From Patescibacteria group bacterium (GTDB lineage Bacteria > Patescibacteriota > Patescibacteriia > JAHIZJ01), in contig JBAZUB010000003.1 in the NCBI GenBank assembly GCA_041661625.1, positions 1-64,000 on the forward strand: a stretch of DNA of 64,000 nt, given 5' to 3'. Below the pieces are notes generated by a model. That model was not told the origin of the DNA and did no database searches. It saw nothing but the letters and a program-made list of their open reading frames with translations. The position numbers and the translations under genes were made by a program. Each line of letters starts with the position of its first letter. Within the stretch, counting starts at the first letter, position 1. Below are positions 24,510 through 32,215 of this stretch, piece by piece.

Positions 24510-25919
24510 TTAGAACGGGGGAGCGGATTGATCAACCATCGGCTGGCCCATCGCGTTTTCAAAGCAGACGCTGTTCTCATTGAAGTGCAATCGGACGACG
24601 CCGGTCGGGCCGTTGCGATGCTTGGCGATGTGCAGTTCGGCGACATTTAGCTCTTCTGGCTTGATTTCCTCGCGGCGATAATTACGATCGGCTGCCTTGC
24701 GATAGATAAACATTACCACATCGGCGTCCTGTTCGATAGAGCCGGATTCACGCAGGTGGGCCAGCTTAGGGATAGCCGGTTTATTCAATTCCACGGCGCG
24801 GGACAGCTGGGACAGGGCAATAACAGGAATATTGAGTTCACGCGCCACGGCTTTGAGGCCGCGGGTGATTTCGGCGACTTCCTGGACCCGGTTATCGCCC
24901 AGGCCGCGTCCCTCCATCAATTGCAGGTAATCGAGTATCAAAACATCTAAGCCGTGTTCGGACTGCAGGCGACGGGCTTTGGTGCGGATTTCCATGACGT
25001 TAGCCGTGGCTGAATCATCAATGAAAATCTTAGCCTCTGATAGCTTACCCATAGCGTGGCCGATGTTGGTAAAGTCATCCTGTTCGCCCTGGTCGGATAG
25101 CTTGCCGGTGCGTAGCTTCCAAAGGCTGACCCGCGCTTCGGAACACAAAAGGCGATCGATCAGCTGTTCCTTGGACATTTCTAGGCTGAATATGCCAACT
25201 GAAGCTTTGGCCTTGACCGCGATCTGGCGGGCAAAATCCAGCGCCAGTGAAGTTTTGCCAACGGAAGGGCGGGCAGCAACTATCACCAGGTCGGATTTTT
25301 GAAAACCAGCCAGGAGATTATCCAAATCAATAAAACCGGTGGAAATACCCCGCAGTTTGCCGCCTTCGCGATGCAACTCATCCATCCGATCAAAAGCTTC
25401 GGTCAACAGGCTGCGAATCGGAACAAAGTTCTGCTTTAAAAATTTCTGTGATACGCGAAAAAGTGACTGCTCAGCTCGATCGAGCACCGCCTCGACGTCC
25501 TCGCCCTCTTTGTAACCCAGTTGGGCGATTTCCGTGGCAGACTCAATCAGCCGGCGCAGAGTCGACTTTTTCTGGACAATGTGGGCATAATGAACCACGT
25601 GGCTGGAGGTAGGCACCGTGTTGGCCAAGGTGGCCAAATAACTACGCCCGCCCACGATTTCGAGCTTGTTATTTTCCGACAGCCGATTGGCCAGGCTCAA
25701 AAGGTCGATCGGTTCGCGCTTAGCGTAAATCTCCACCATCGCCTCGTAGATAAAGCGATGGATATCACGGTAAAAATCAGCCGGCTGCAATACATCGCCG
25801 ACCCGGATAATCGCGTCCTTATCAATCAATAACGAGCCCAATACGGCCTGCTCGGCTTCGTCATTCTGGGGTGGTATTTTCTCCAGTGGCGTAGTTAATT
25901 TTGGGTCCTCGTTGGCCAT
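24510..25919 (-). CDS. dnaB: Replicative DNA helicase DnaB
   Basis: 469 residues. The N-terminal domain starts PPQNDEAEQAVLGSLLID; the RecA-like domain has Walker A ARPSVGKTS (about 216-224), ILDYLQLM (Walker B) and the ALSQLSRAVE and SGSIEQDADVV motifs of helicase motifs H3 and H4. Hexameric fork helicase. Divergent from the exonuclease gene at 26068. No intein. Confidence 0.98.
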   Translation of the reverse strand: MANEDPKLTTPLEKIPPQNDEAEQAVLGSLLIDKDAIIRVGDVLQPADFYRDIHRFIYEAMVEIYAKREPIDLLSLANRLSENNKLEIVGGRSYLATLANTVPTSSHVVHYAHIVQKKSTLRRLIESATEIAQLGYKEGEDVEAVLDRAEQSLFRVSQKFLKQNFVPIRSLLTEAFDRMDELHREGGKLRGISTGFIDLDNLLAGFQKSDLVIVAARPSVGKTSLALDFARQIAVKAKASVGIFSLEMSKEQLIDRLLCSEARVSLWKLRTGKLSDQGEQDDFTNIGHAMGKLSEAKIFIDDSATANVMEIRTKARRLQSEHGLDVLILDYLQLMEGRGLGDNRVQEVAEITRGLKAVARELNIPVIALSQLSRAVELNKPAIPKLAHLRESGSIEQDADVVMFIYRKAADRNYRREEIKPEELNVAELHIAKHRNGPTGVVRLHFNENSVCFENAMGQPMVDQSAPPF

Positions 25920-26030
25920 AATTCCGTCCTATTTAGTCCCTATATCTTACTGGCTGGCGGGGATTTGAGCAAGCCTTATTTCATCACCAGATTATGCACA
26001 GGAAATGCACCTGGTTAATTTATATAATTT

Positions 26031-26059
26031 TTGCCCTAAACCAAAAAAACCGCTATACT
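26031..26059 (+). promoter_or_regulatory. Promoter giving a likely leaderless mRNA
   Basis: TTGCCC at 26031-26036, 17 bp, TATACT at 26054-26059. The ATG at 26068 begins 9 bp after the -10, so transcription would begin at or within one or two bases of the start codon. Confidence 0.7.
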
Positions 26060-26067
26060 GCATCGGT

Positions 26068-26691
26068 ATGAATATACCTGAATACATTGTTCTTGACGTT
26101 GAGACTACTGGATTCCGACCTAGCGATGGACACTGCATCATCGAAATTGCCGGCGAGAAAATCCGAGGCGCGACCGTAACCGAAACCTACCACTCTCTAG
26201 TTTTATCGGAACGGATCATCGATGCTGAATCTCAAAGCGTCCACGGCATAACTAATGAAATGCTGCGTCTGGAAGGCCGTCCACCCGAGATCGTACTGCC
26301 GGAATTTGTGGCATTCGCGGGGGCGCTGCCTTTGGTAGGGCATAACGTCAGCTTTGATCTATCTTTTGTTAATGCGCACCTCGCCCGTTTGAAACAGCCG
26401 CTAATGACTAATTTAGTGATCGATACGTGTGATTTGGCTCGACGCCATTTGATTATTTCTTCGTATGGACTGGAAAAGGTAGCGGCTTATCTGGGAGTGC
26501 CGCAGCCGTCAGCCCACCGCGCCCAGGTGGATGTGTCGGTGACTCGTCAGGTATTTATGAAATTACAACAGAGTATCACCGGAAAAGGTGGCCAAATTAT
26601 ACCTACTCGGAGCACCGGCCTGCCGGTAAATAGCACCAACAACGCTCCGTTACCACCCTTGCCAACTCCGCCGGTGGCTAGATTATTTTAA
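26068..26691 (+). CDS. DnaQ-like 3'-5' exonuclease (DEDDh)
   Basis: 207 residues. YIVLDVETTG (DxE), GHNVSFDLSFV, and HRAQVDVSVT give the DEDDh exonuclease residues. It may act as a free proofreading subunit or in repair or RNA turnover. The C-terminal 30 residues are Pro/Thr-rich. ATG 26068 gives the family start (MNIPEYIVLDVET); an upstream in-frame codon at 26005 lies before the promoter. Confidence 0.9.
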   Translation: MNIPEYIVLDVETTGFRPSDGHCIIEIAGEKIRGATVTETYHSLVLSERIIDAESQSVHGITNEMLRLEGRPPEIVLPEFVAFAGALPLVGHNVSFDLSFVNAHLARLKQPLMTNLVIDTCDLARRHLIISSYGLEKVAAYLGVPQPSAHRAQVDVSVTRQVFMKLQQSITGKGGQIIPTRSTGLPVNSTNNAPLPPLPTPPVARLF

Positions 26692-26708
26692 TAATACAAA
26701 CAATAAGA

Positions 26709-26732
26709 CCAGGTGAGAAAAGTATCACCTGG
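26709..26732 (-). terminator. Terminator of the CHAP/LGFP protein gene
   Basis: Perfect CCAGGTGA/TCACCTGG stem with an 8-nt loop; read on the minus strand it is followed by TCTTATTGTTTG. Confidence 0.7.
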
Positions 26733-26782
26733 CCTGGCAGAAGCGGGAGAGTGAAGCGGTAGTTCGCGCTGACGCGATGCAG

Positions 26783-28405
26783 TTACCGCAGAATCACAAT
26801 CCGCTGGGTGTTGATGTTGTCCGGCGTGGACAACCGGACGAAGTAGATGCCGCTGGCTACCCGCTGGCCCGAATCGGAATATCCGTCCCAGCCGAACGTG
26901 TAGTTACCAGCCGGGTGGTCGTTCGTGGTGGCGATCTGACGGATATGCCGTCCGGTCGTATCATAGATCGCGAGGTTGATCGATCCGATCCTGGGCAGAG
27001 ACAGCGTGATCTGTCCGCCGGCTACCGTCATCGGGTTCGGAGCGAAGGTTATGGCAGGTAGGCTGGTGATCGCCAAAGATTCAGCGGGCTCATCGGGGGA
27101 GACGACAATCTCGTCGCCCATTTTCTGCTGATTGAAGAGGTTTACCGCGATGACCGAGCCGTTCGGATAGTACCGCAGTTCGGTGCCGATCCAGCGGCCG
27201 TTCGCCCGGCGGATGAAGCGCTGTTTCACGAGATACGGCTGGCCGGTGACCGGTATTTCGTCAGTGAACGGGTAGCCGATGCTGTCAAAGCGTCCATGGC
27301 TCTCCCAATACCCGCGGATTGCTCCGTGCAGCTCACACGCCTGGTTGACCGTGTCGCTACTTGGCAGGTAGGGCGCTACAGCCGATGAGTAGAGGGGTGC
27401 TTGGGTATCGTACAGGATCACCGGGTTGGAATAGGTACCACCGAGTAGGTCAATAGCGATCGCCGTAGTAAACGCAATCGGGTGAGCGTATGGTAGGAGT
27501 CCGTTGCCTGAAGCGGGTTGGCCGAACACAATGCGTCCACCATTGTCACTGTAGCATTTGCTCAGCTTGTAGGAGTAGAGGGAACTACGGGTGTTTCTTT
27601 GGAAAACGCCCGGGCCGTGATGTCCATTGGTGCCGTCCCAGTGGAACGGCCCAGAACCGAAACCGGTCTTCTGGAAAACCCAACCGAACTGGAAATCTTG
27701 CCGCCAGCCACCGTTGTATGAGTAGCGGTCGCCAATGGGATTGCCCATGTTCGATCCGGCGCAACCATGATCGGACGCCCAGATATTCCGGAAGAAGCTG
27801 CTCACAGCGTAAGCTTGGGTGGACCCACCGATGATATCGATCACGATAGATCCATTCTGGTAATCCCGGATGTAGATCCAGCTGTTGCTGCTAGCGGACG
27901 GATGCCACTCGTGTACATTCGACGTAGCGCTTCCCAGCCAGGTGTTTCGGCTCCGGCATTCACCGATCTTCTGGGTGGCCAAGGTGATGTTCGGTGCCGG
28001 GTCCTTGAAGAGAATGAATTGGGTAACGCTACCAGCCGGCTTGTGTGTCAGCCGCGCTCCATTCCATGATTCACAGCCCATTTCCGTGACGTCGAAGGAT
28101 AGATTGTCGGCGACGGCTGTTGTGTACATGACGTGGATGCTGGTCACGCCAATGCTTCCCACGACGGGAAGATTGCTAATGGTGTAGTCCGCGTTGCTAG
28201 CCTGGGAAACCCAGGAGCTGGGAGCACCCGTACAGATACCTTGGAGATCCGGCCTCATGTACAAGGACCACCAGGTGCAGTTTCCGTGCGAGCAGCACGA
28301 GAAGGGGTTGTTGTACGAGTTGTACCCGACGCAGTACTCGACCGCGGAGGCCGTGACCGGCAAAATGACTGCCAGAATCACCAGCCCGACAAGCAAACGT
28401 TTCAT
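26783..28405 (-). CDS. Secreted protein with CHAP-like, LGFP and FlgD/T9SS-like C-terminal domain
   Basis: 540 residues. ATG 28405 with GGGGGA upstream gives a clear signal peptide (MKRLLVGLVILAVILPVTAS, cleaved near ASA-VE). About residues 24-100 resemble a CHAP amidase (GNCTWWSLYMRPD with a candidate catalytic Cys, then PVVGSIGVTSIHV with a candidate His). Near residues 360-425, GYWESHGRFDSIGYPFTDE resembles an LGFP cell-wall repeat. The last 80 residues are a beta-sandwich of the FlgD-Ig/type A sorting class: SLPRIGSINLAIYDTTGR, ASGIYFVRL and a TQRIVILR end. Base composition is more GC-rich than its neighbours. Probably acts on or binds cell walls. Confidence 0.75.
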   Translation of the reverse strand: MKRLLVGLVILAVILPVTASAVEYCVGYNSYNNPFSCCSHGNCTWWSLYMRPDLQGICTGAPSSWVSQASNADYTISNLPVVGSIGVTSIHVMYTTAVADNLSFDVTEMGCESWNGARLTHKPAGSVTQFILFKDPAPNITLATQKIGECRSRNTWLGSATSNVHEWHPSASSNSWIYIRDYQNGSIVIDIIGGSTQAYAVSSFFRNIWASDHGCAGSNMGNPIGDRYSYNGGWRQDFQFGWVFQKTGFGSGPFHWDGTNGHHGPGVFQRNTRSSLYSYKLSKCYSDNGGRIVFGQPASGNGLLPYAHPIAFTTAIAIDLLGGTYSNPVILYDTQAPLYSSAVAPYLPSSDTVNQACELHGAIRGYWESHGRFDSIGYPFTDEIPVTGQPYLVKQRFIRRANGRWIGTELRYYPNGSVIAVNLFNQQKMGDEIVVSPDEPAESLAITSLPAITFAPNPMTVAGGQITLSLPRIGSINLAIYDTTGRHIRQIATTNDHPAGNYTFGWDGYSDSGQRVASGIYFVRLSTPDNINTQRIVILR

Positions 28406-28554
28406 GACCAGTTCCCCCTTTCTGGGGTGGTAGAACAGTTTGGGCAACCGATTGAGAACATCTATCGGATCACCGGGCAATTGAATAGGGACTATCTATT
28501 TGCACGTCCTGCATGTTGGACGGTTATTTTCAAGGAACTTACTTGCCAATAAAA

Positions 28555-28611
28555 AGGACGCAATTCGTTCGTCCTCATGTTTTTTGTACACCTGGGTGAA
28601 AATTTTGTCAA
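28555..28611 (-). promoter_or_regulatory. Minus-strand promoter followed by a terminator-like hairpin
   Basis: On the minus strand TTGACA (28611-28606), 17 bp, TACAAA (28588-28583). Directly after the expected start site, AGGACG/CGTCCT (28575-28555) forms a stem followed by TTTTTATT. The downstream gene starts 150 bp further on. It could be an attenuator; the promoter alone is well formed. Confidence 0.55.
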
Positions 28612-28728
28612 GTAGGCGTGCCAATAATCTTTAGGAAAAGCTAAAATATTGGTAGTATTGGCCAATTGTTATAGCAAAACACTTGCCAAAAGCAGGCATT
28701 TTTGTTAGTATTGCAACGTTCCATAATA

Positions 28729-28805
28729 TGGGCGCATAGTCTCGATGTGGCCGTAGGCCAATCGGGATCCCGATCGGTCACTCTGTGACCGCATCGGGGC
28801 TCAGT
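28729..28805. repeat. Double-hairpin palindrome splitting a tRNA-Lys 5' fragment
   Basis: TGGGCGCATAG at 28729-28739 repeats the start of tRNA-Lys at 28847-28857, and GCTCAGT at 28799-28805 continues the tRNA sequence. A 59-bp element (28740-28798) separates them. It folds as two hairpins, CTCGAT/ATCGGG and CCCGAT/ATCGGG, the second with an inner CGGTCAC/GTGACCG stem. A relative is at 60636-60692. Confidence 0.85.
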
Positions 28806-28847
28806 AATTTAATGTAATGTGTTAATCTGTATAAATAGTATTATCGT

Positions 28848-28920
28848 GGGCGCATAGCTCAGTTGGTAGAGCAGTGGCCTTTTAAGCCAACGGTCGGGGG
28901 TTCGAATCCCTCTGCGCCCA
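28848..28920 (+). tRNA. tRNA-Lys (anticodon TTT)
   Basis: 73 nt with acceptor stem GGGCGCA/TGCGCCC, D arm GCTC/GAGC, anticodon loop CTTTTAA and T arm GGGGGTTCGAATCCCTC. CCA is not encoded, unlike the two Met and one Glu tRNAs in this window. A-box and T-loop consensus intact. Confidence 0.96.
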
Positions 28921-29003
28921 ATTTGTGCCAAGAAGTCAATCGTCAGCATATGTCTGGTAGTATCCTCTGCGCTTTTGTAAATTTACTAAACTCATCACAT
29001 CGC

Positions 29004-29687
29004 ATGAATCCAGTACGTTCTGCTAAATCTAGGAGGCGCAAGATACTGTATTTTGAGGATGATGCGTTTCTTCGCGGTATGTATCAGACGAAATTCCAGA
29101 ATGCCGGGTTTGACGTTGCAGGATATGAATCGCCGACCCAAAGTCCGGTAGATGTTGTGATAAGAGAGCAACCAGATCTAATTTTGATGGATGGTATTAT
29201 GCCTGACATAGACGGAGTTAAGGCAACCGTTCTATTAAAGTCCGATGCAAGGACACGGAACATCCCAATACTCGGATTAGATAACATCGGGGGTGAATAT
29301 GCAAACAAAGCCAAGAGAGCCGGTATGGCTGATTACATGGTTAAAGCGACACATCGGCCATCAGAAGTCGTTGCTCGAGTCTGTGAGATACTGGGAATAC
29401 CCATTCCAAAAGGGGCTCATGTATCCCAAACGGTTGACACTGTGCAACATTTACAGGATCAGACCGACAAACGACAGTCGCGCGCCATTGAGGACGATAC
29501 CAACCATGGGAGGACGGGGTGGCGAGGACTTCCAAATTATGTAGTAGGAAAGTTTGTGACCGCTTTGATATACTTGGCTGTTGTCGTCTCAGTCTTTTGG
29601 GTGATCGGGGCTGTGGCGTATTTGTGGTATCTGCGGTATGGAAGCTGGTCGGCGGTTTGGGAGCGCTTCATGTTGGGCTCAAGTTAA
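29004..29687 (+). CDS. CheY-like receiver domain with C-terminal membrane helix
   Basis: 227 residues. Receiver domain at about residues 12-130: acidic pair in LYFEDDAFLRG, phosphoacceptor Asp in LILMDGIMPDIDG and Lys in YMVKAT. The usual Thr/Ser after strand 4 is not obvious (ILGLDNIGG). A linker and one hydrophobic segment (about 190-212, LIYLAVVVSVFWVIGAVAYL) follow, so it would be a tail-anchored receiver without an output domain. ATG 29004 was chosen; earlier in-frame starts overlap tRNA-Lys or lack support, though ATG 28950 is possible. Confidence 0.75.
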   Translation: MNPVRSAKSRRRKILYFEDDAFLRGMYQTKFQNAGFDVAGYESPTQSPVDVVIREQPDLILMDGIMPDIDGVKATVLLKSDARTRNIPILGLDNIGGEYANKAKRAGMADYMVKATHRPSEVVARVCEILGIPIPKGAHVSQTVDTVQHLQDQTDKRQSRAIEDDTNHGRTGWRGLPNYVVGKFVTALIYLAVVVSVFWVIGAVAYLWYLRYGSWSAVWERFMLGSS

Positions 29688-29759
29688 ATTACGTTGATTC
29701 TAGGGTCGGCGGTACTTTTTTGTTTTACAAACCAACTTTAAGAGGTTATAGTTAATAAA

Positions 29760-29775
29760 TTCAGCAACTATTCAG
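29760..29775 (+). promoter_or_regulatory. Possible response-regulator binding repeats
   Basis: TTCAG at 29760-29764 and 29771-29775, spaced one helical turn (11 bp), upstream of the OmpR-type regulator gene. OmpR/PhoB proteins typically bind such direct repeats. Autoregulation is inference. Confidence 0.3.
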
Positions 29776-29832
29776 GAATGTAAAATAAGCTGATAATGAA
29801 AAGAAAGGCTGAATAATATTATCACCAACAAT

Positions 29833-30513
29833 ATGAGAATACTATTAGTCGAAGATGAACATAAAATCGCCCATGCGCTCAAACGCGGTCTGGAACAAGA
29901 ATCATATGCCGTGGACGTGTTATATGACGGCGAAGCTGGTATGGCGCGAGCGTTGCGGGGAAATTATGATCTACTGATTCTTGACCGCATGCTGCCGGGC
30001 GGTCATGACGGTTTGGAAATATGCCGAGCTATCCGAACCAAAGGATTGCATCAGCCGGTGTTAATACTAACCGCGCGGGACAAAACCAGCGATCGGGTCG
30101 AGGGGCTTGATTGCGGAGCCGATGATTATCTGGTTAAGCCGTTTTCGTTCGAGGAACTATTGGCTCGGATTCGTGCCTTATTGCGCCGACCAAACCAGTC
30201 GATTGGTACCTTGTTAAAAGTCGGTAATCTGGAACTGCATCCGGAAACTTTTACGGTAAGACGGGGCGAACAATCAATCGAATTGTCCAACAAGGAGTTT
30301 GCTCTGTTGGAATATCTGATGCGTAATCCCGGTCGGATCATAACCAAGGAACAATTGATCCAGCACGTCTGGGATTTTGACGCCGATATATTACCCAACA
30401 CAGTCGAAGCGTTTATCGCGTCATTACGAAAAAAGATCGATAAACCGTTTAACCAACCCGAGATGATAAAGACCGTGCGCGGTTTCGGTTATCAATTGAA
30501 TCAACCTCAGTGA
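29833..30513 (+). CDS. OmpR/PhoB-family response regulator
   Basis: 226 residues. Receiver domain with VEDE (residues 6-9), phospho-acceptor Asp51 in LLILDRMLP, TARDK and VKPFSFEEL. The winged-helix output domain has ELSNKEFALLEYLMRNPG and the C-terminal VRGFGYQL. Its stop overlaps the GTG start of the kinase gene by 4 bp, so they form a two-component pair. Confidence 0.96.
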   Translation: MRILLVEDEHKIAHALKRGLEQESYAVDVLYDGEAGMARALRGNYDLLILDRMLPGGHDGLEICRAIRTKGLHQPVLILTARDKTSDRVEGLDCGADDYLVKPFSFEELLARIRALLRRPNQSIGTLLKVGNLELHPETFTVRRGEQSIELSNKEFALLEYLMRNPGRIITKEQLIQHVWDFDADILPNTVEAFIASLRKKIDKPFNQPEMIKTVRGFGYQLNQPQ

Positions 30514-31520
30514 TAAAGATTAACTCCACCATACGCATGGCCGGTTGGTACACGCTGATCATCATGATTGTCAGTGTGGCGTTTACCGTGGCATTGTATC
30601 ACTTCACAGCTGGGCAAGTGGAAGCCGGTTTCAATCGCCAGGTGCAAATGTATCGTGAACGACCACGTGAACCGGTGCCGGGCTTCTTTAAAGCTTATGA
30701 GGACCTGATGCGCAATGAGATCAATGAAATCGTTGGGCGGATTCGTTGGACGCTGTTCGGCGTGAATGGCGCTGTGCTATTAATTGGCGGTGCGGCCAGC
30801 TATGTGATTGCGCGTCGCACGTTGGGACCGATCGAAAATAATTTAAGGATTCAAAAGCAGTTTTCAGCTGACGCGTCGCACGAATTACGAACTCCGCTGA
30901 CGGCGATGCGGACCGAAATCGAAGTGGCCTTGCGCAGCGTTGGTTCGGATCCCAAAGAATACGAACAGGTGTTAAATAGTAATCTTGAAGAAATTCAACG
31001 TCTCGAGAATATTTCACGCGGCTTGTTGAAATTAGCTCGGCACGAAAACAATCAGACCATCCAGCTTGACGCGGTTAATCTCGATTCGGCAATTTCCGAA
31101 GCCATAAAACAGCTAAACGCGGCTACTAAACAGAAAGCCATCTCGATAAATATTAAGCCAGCTAATCTGGCCATACAAGGCGATCGAGATAATTTGGTCG
31201 AACTGTTTGTCATACTGCTTGATAACGCGATCAAGTACAGTCACCCAAAAACTACCATTGAGATTAAAACGCAGTCGGACAGTAAGTGGGCCATGATTAG
31301 CGTGATTGATCAAGGCATCGGAATCGCACCCGAACATTTACCGCGTATATTTGATCGTTTTTATCGCGCGGACAGTTCGCGGACAAAGAATAAAGTTGAC
31401 GGTTACGGTTTAGGCTTGCCAATCGCGCGGCAGATTGTCGAGCGGCACCACGGCATAATTGAGGTACACAGCCAGATTGATAAAGGCACTGAGGTGATTG
31501 TTAAATTGCCTAGATTCTAA
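30510..31520 (+). CDS. Sensor histidine kinase
   Basis: 336 residues. Membrane helices at about 12-32 and 83-101 flank a short extracytoplasmic sensor of about 45 residues. The H-box SHELRTP places the phospho-His at residue 124; N box LLDNAIKYS, G1 DQGIGI and G2 GYGLGLPIA follow. No separate HAMP is evident beyond the ARRTLGP linker. Cognate partner is the upstream regulator; the signal is unknown. Confidence 0.95.
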   Translation: MIKINSTIRMAGWYTLIIMIVSVAFTVALYHFTAGQVEAGFNRQVQMYRERPREPVPGFFKAYEDLMRNEINEIVGRIRWTLFGVNGAVLLIGGAASYVIARRTLGPIENNLRIQKQFSADASHELRTPLTAMRTEIEVALRSVGSDPKEYEQVLNSNLEEIQRLENISRGLLKLARHENNQTIQLDAVNLDSAISEAIKQLNAATKQKAISINIKPANLAIQGDRDNLVELFVILLDNAIKYSHPKTTIEIKTQSDSKWAMISVIDQGIGIAPEHLPRIFDRFYRADSSRTKNKVDGYGLGLPIARQIVERHHGIIEVHSQIDKGTEVIVKLPRF

Positions 31521-31570
31521 AGTATAATTTATCTACGCTCGCCATATCAGGCGTGTTGCGGGTTTTTATA

Positions 31571-31598
31571 TTGACAAATCCAGTCTTTCCGGTATACT
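31571..31598 (+). promoter_or_regulatory. Promoter of the 150-residue membrane protein gene
   Basis: TTGACA at 31571-31576, 16 bp, TATACT at 31593-31598. Confidence 0.8.
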
Positions 31599-31644
31599 AA
31601 GCCCGGATTTGAAGGACGTGGAATACGGACAAAGGAGGGGAATC

Positions 31645-32097
31645 GTGTTCGGATCAAGCACTCGAGTCATTGGAACCTTACGCCGGTTAAGTGAGTTACC
31701 GGAGCCTAAACGAACCAATGCTGTCTGGGTCTACAACCATCTGGTCTGCATTGACCACCTACGTGATGGGCCGTGGTTGGTGGGAACGTTGGCTGGGGTG
31801 GTGTTTCTTGTGCTGGCGGGGTCTATAGTGATCTTTCTGCTCGGCCCCGTAGATATGATCAAGACGGCGGTTGGTTTCGTGGTTCTGTTTGCTGGCTGTT
31901 CGTGGGCCTGCAAATACATCGCTAAGGAACTCTGGTACCAGCCCAGGATAGATCGTTGTGTGGCACAGCTCAGGCAGGGACCATTTTCCAGCTTTCGAGA
32001 CTTTCGTGATGTCCTAACTGATATCGAGCAGTACGACCCTGAAGTCGTGCGTATGTGGCAACGGTTATGGGGACGTCCGAAATTACCACCGGCTTAG
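31645..32097 (+). CDS. Two-helix membrane protein, unknown
   Basis: 150 residues. GTG 31645 follows a strong AAAGGAGGGG ribosome site. Two adjacent hydrophobic segments (about residues 43-90) separate a short N-terminal part from an acidic/aromatic C-terminal part (EQYDPEVVRMWQRLWGRPK). I do not recognise a family. It has its own promoter and terminator. Confidence 0.75.
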   Translation: MFGSSTRVIGTLRRLSELPEPKRTNAVWVYNHLVCIDHLRDGPWLVGTLAGVVFLVLAGSIVIFLLGPVDMIKTAVGFVVLFAGCSWACKYIAKELWYQPRIDRCVAQLRQGPFSSFRDFRDVLTDIEQYDPEVVRMWQRLWGRPKLPPA

Positions 32098-32122
32098 TCG
32101 GGTGTCGACTGGGTAGCAATGC

Positions 32123-32160
32123 ACAGACCTCCCTTGAGAGACGGGGGTCTGTTTTCTTTT
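32123..32160 (+). terminator. Terminator of the membrane protein gene
   Basis: ACAGACC (32123-32129) pairs with GGTCTGT (32146-32152), with TTTTCTTTT after it. Confidence 0.85.
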
Positions 32161-32191
32161 GGTATCATAAATATCATATCTGGCTAATTCA

Positions 32192-32200
32192 TGTTATAAT
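32192..32200 (+). promoter_or_regulatory. Extended -10 of the P-type ATPase gene
   Basis: TGTTATAAT is an extended -10 (TG, one base, TATAAT). No good -35 is seen. The start codon is 16 bp downstream, implying a leader of about 9 nt. Confidence 0.55.
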
Positions 32201-32215
32201 ACAACAAACACACAT

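Noticed and set aside
28863..29003. Earlier start for the receiver protein
   Set aside because: It would translate through tRNA-Lys; conserved receiver sequence begins after 29004.
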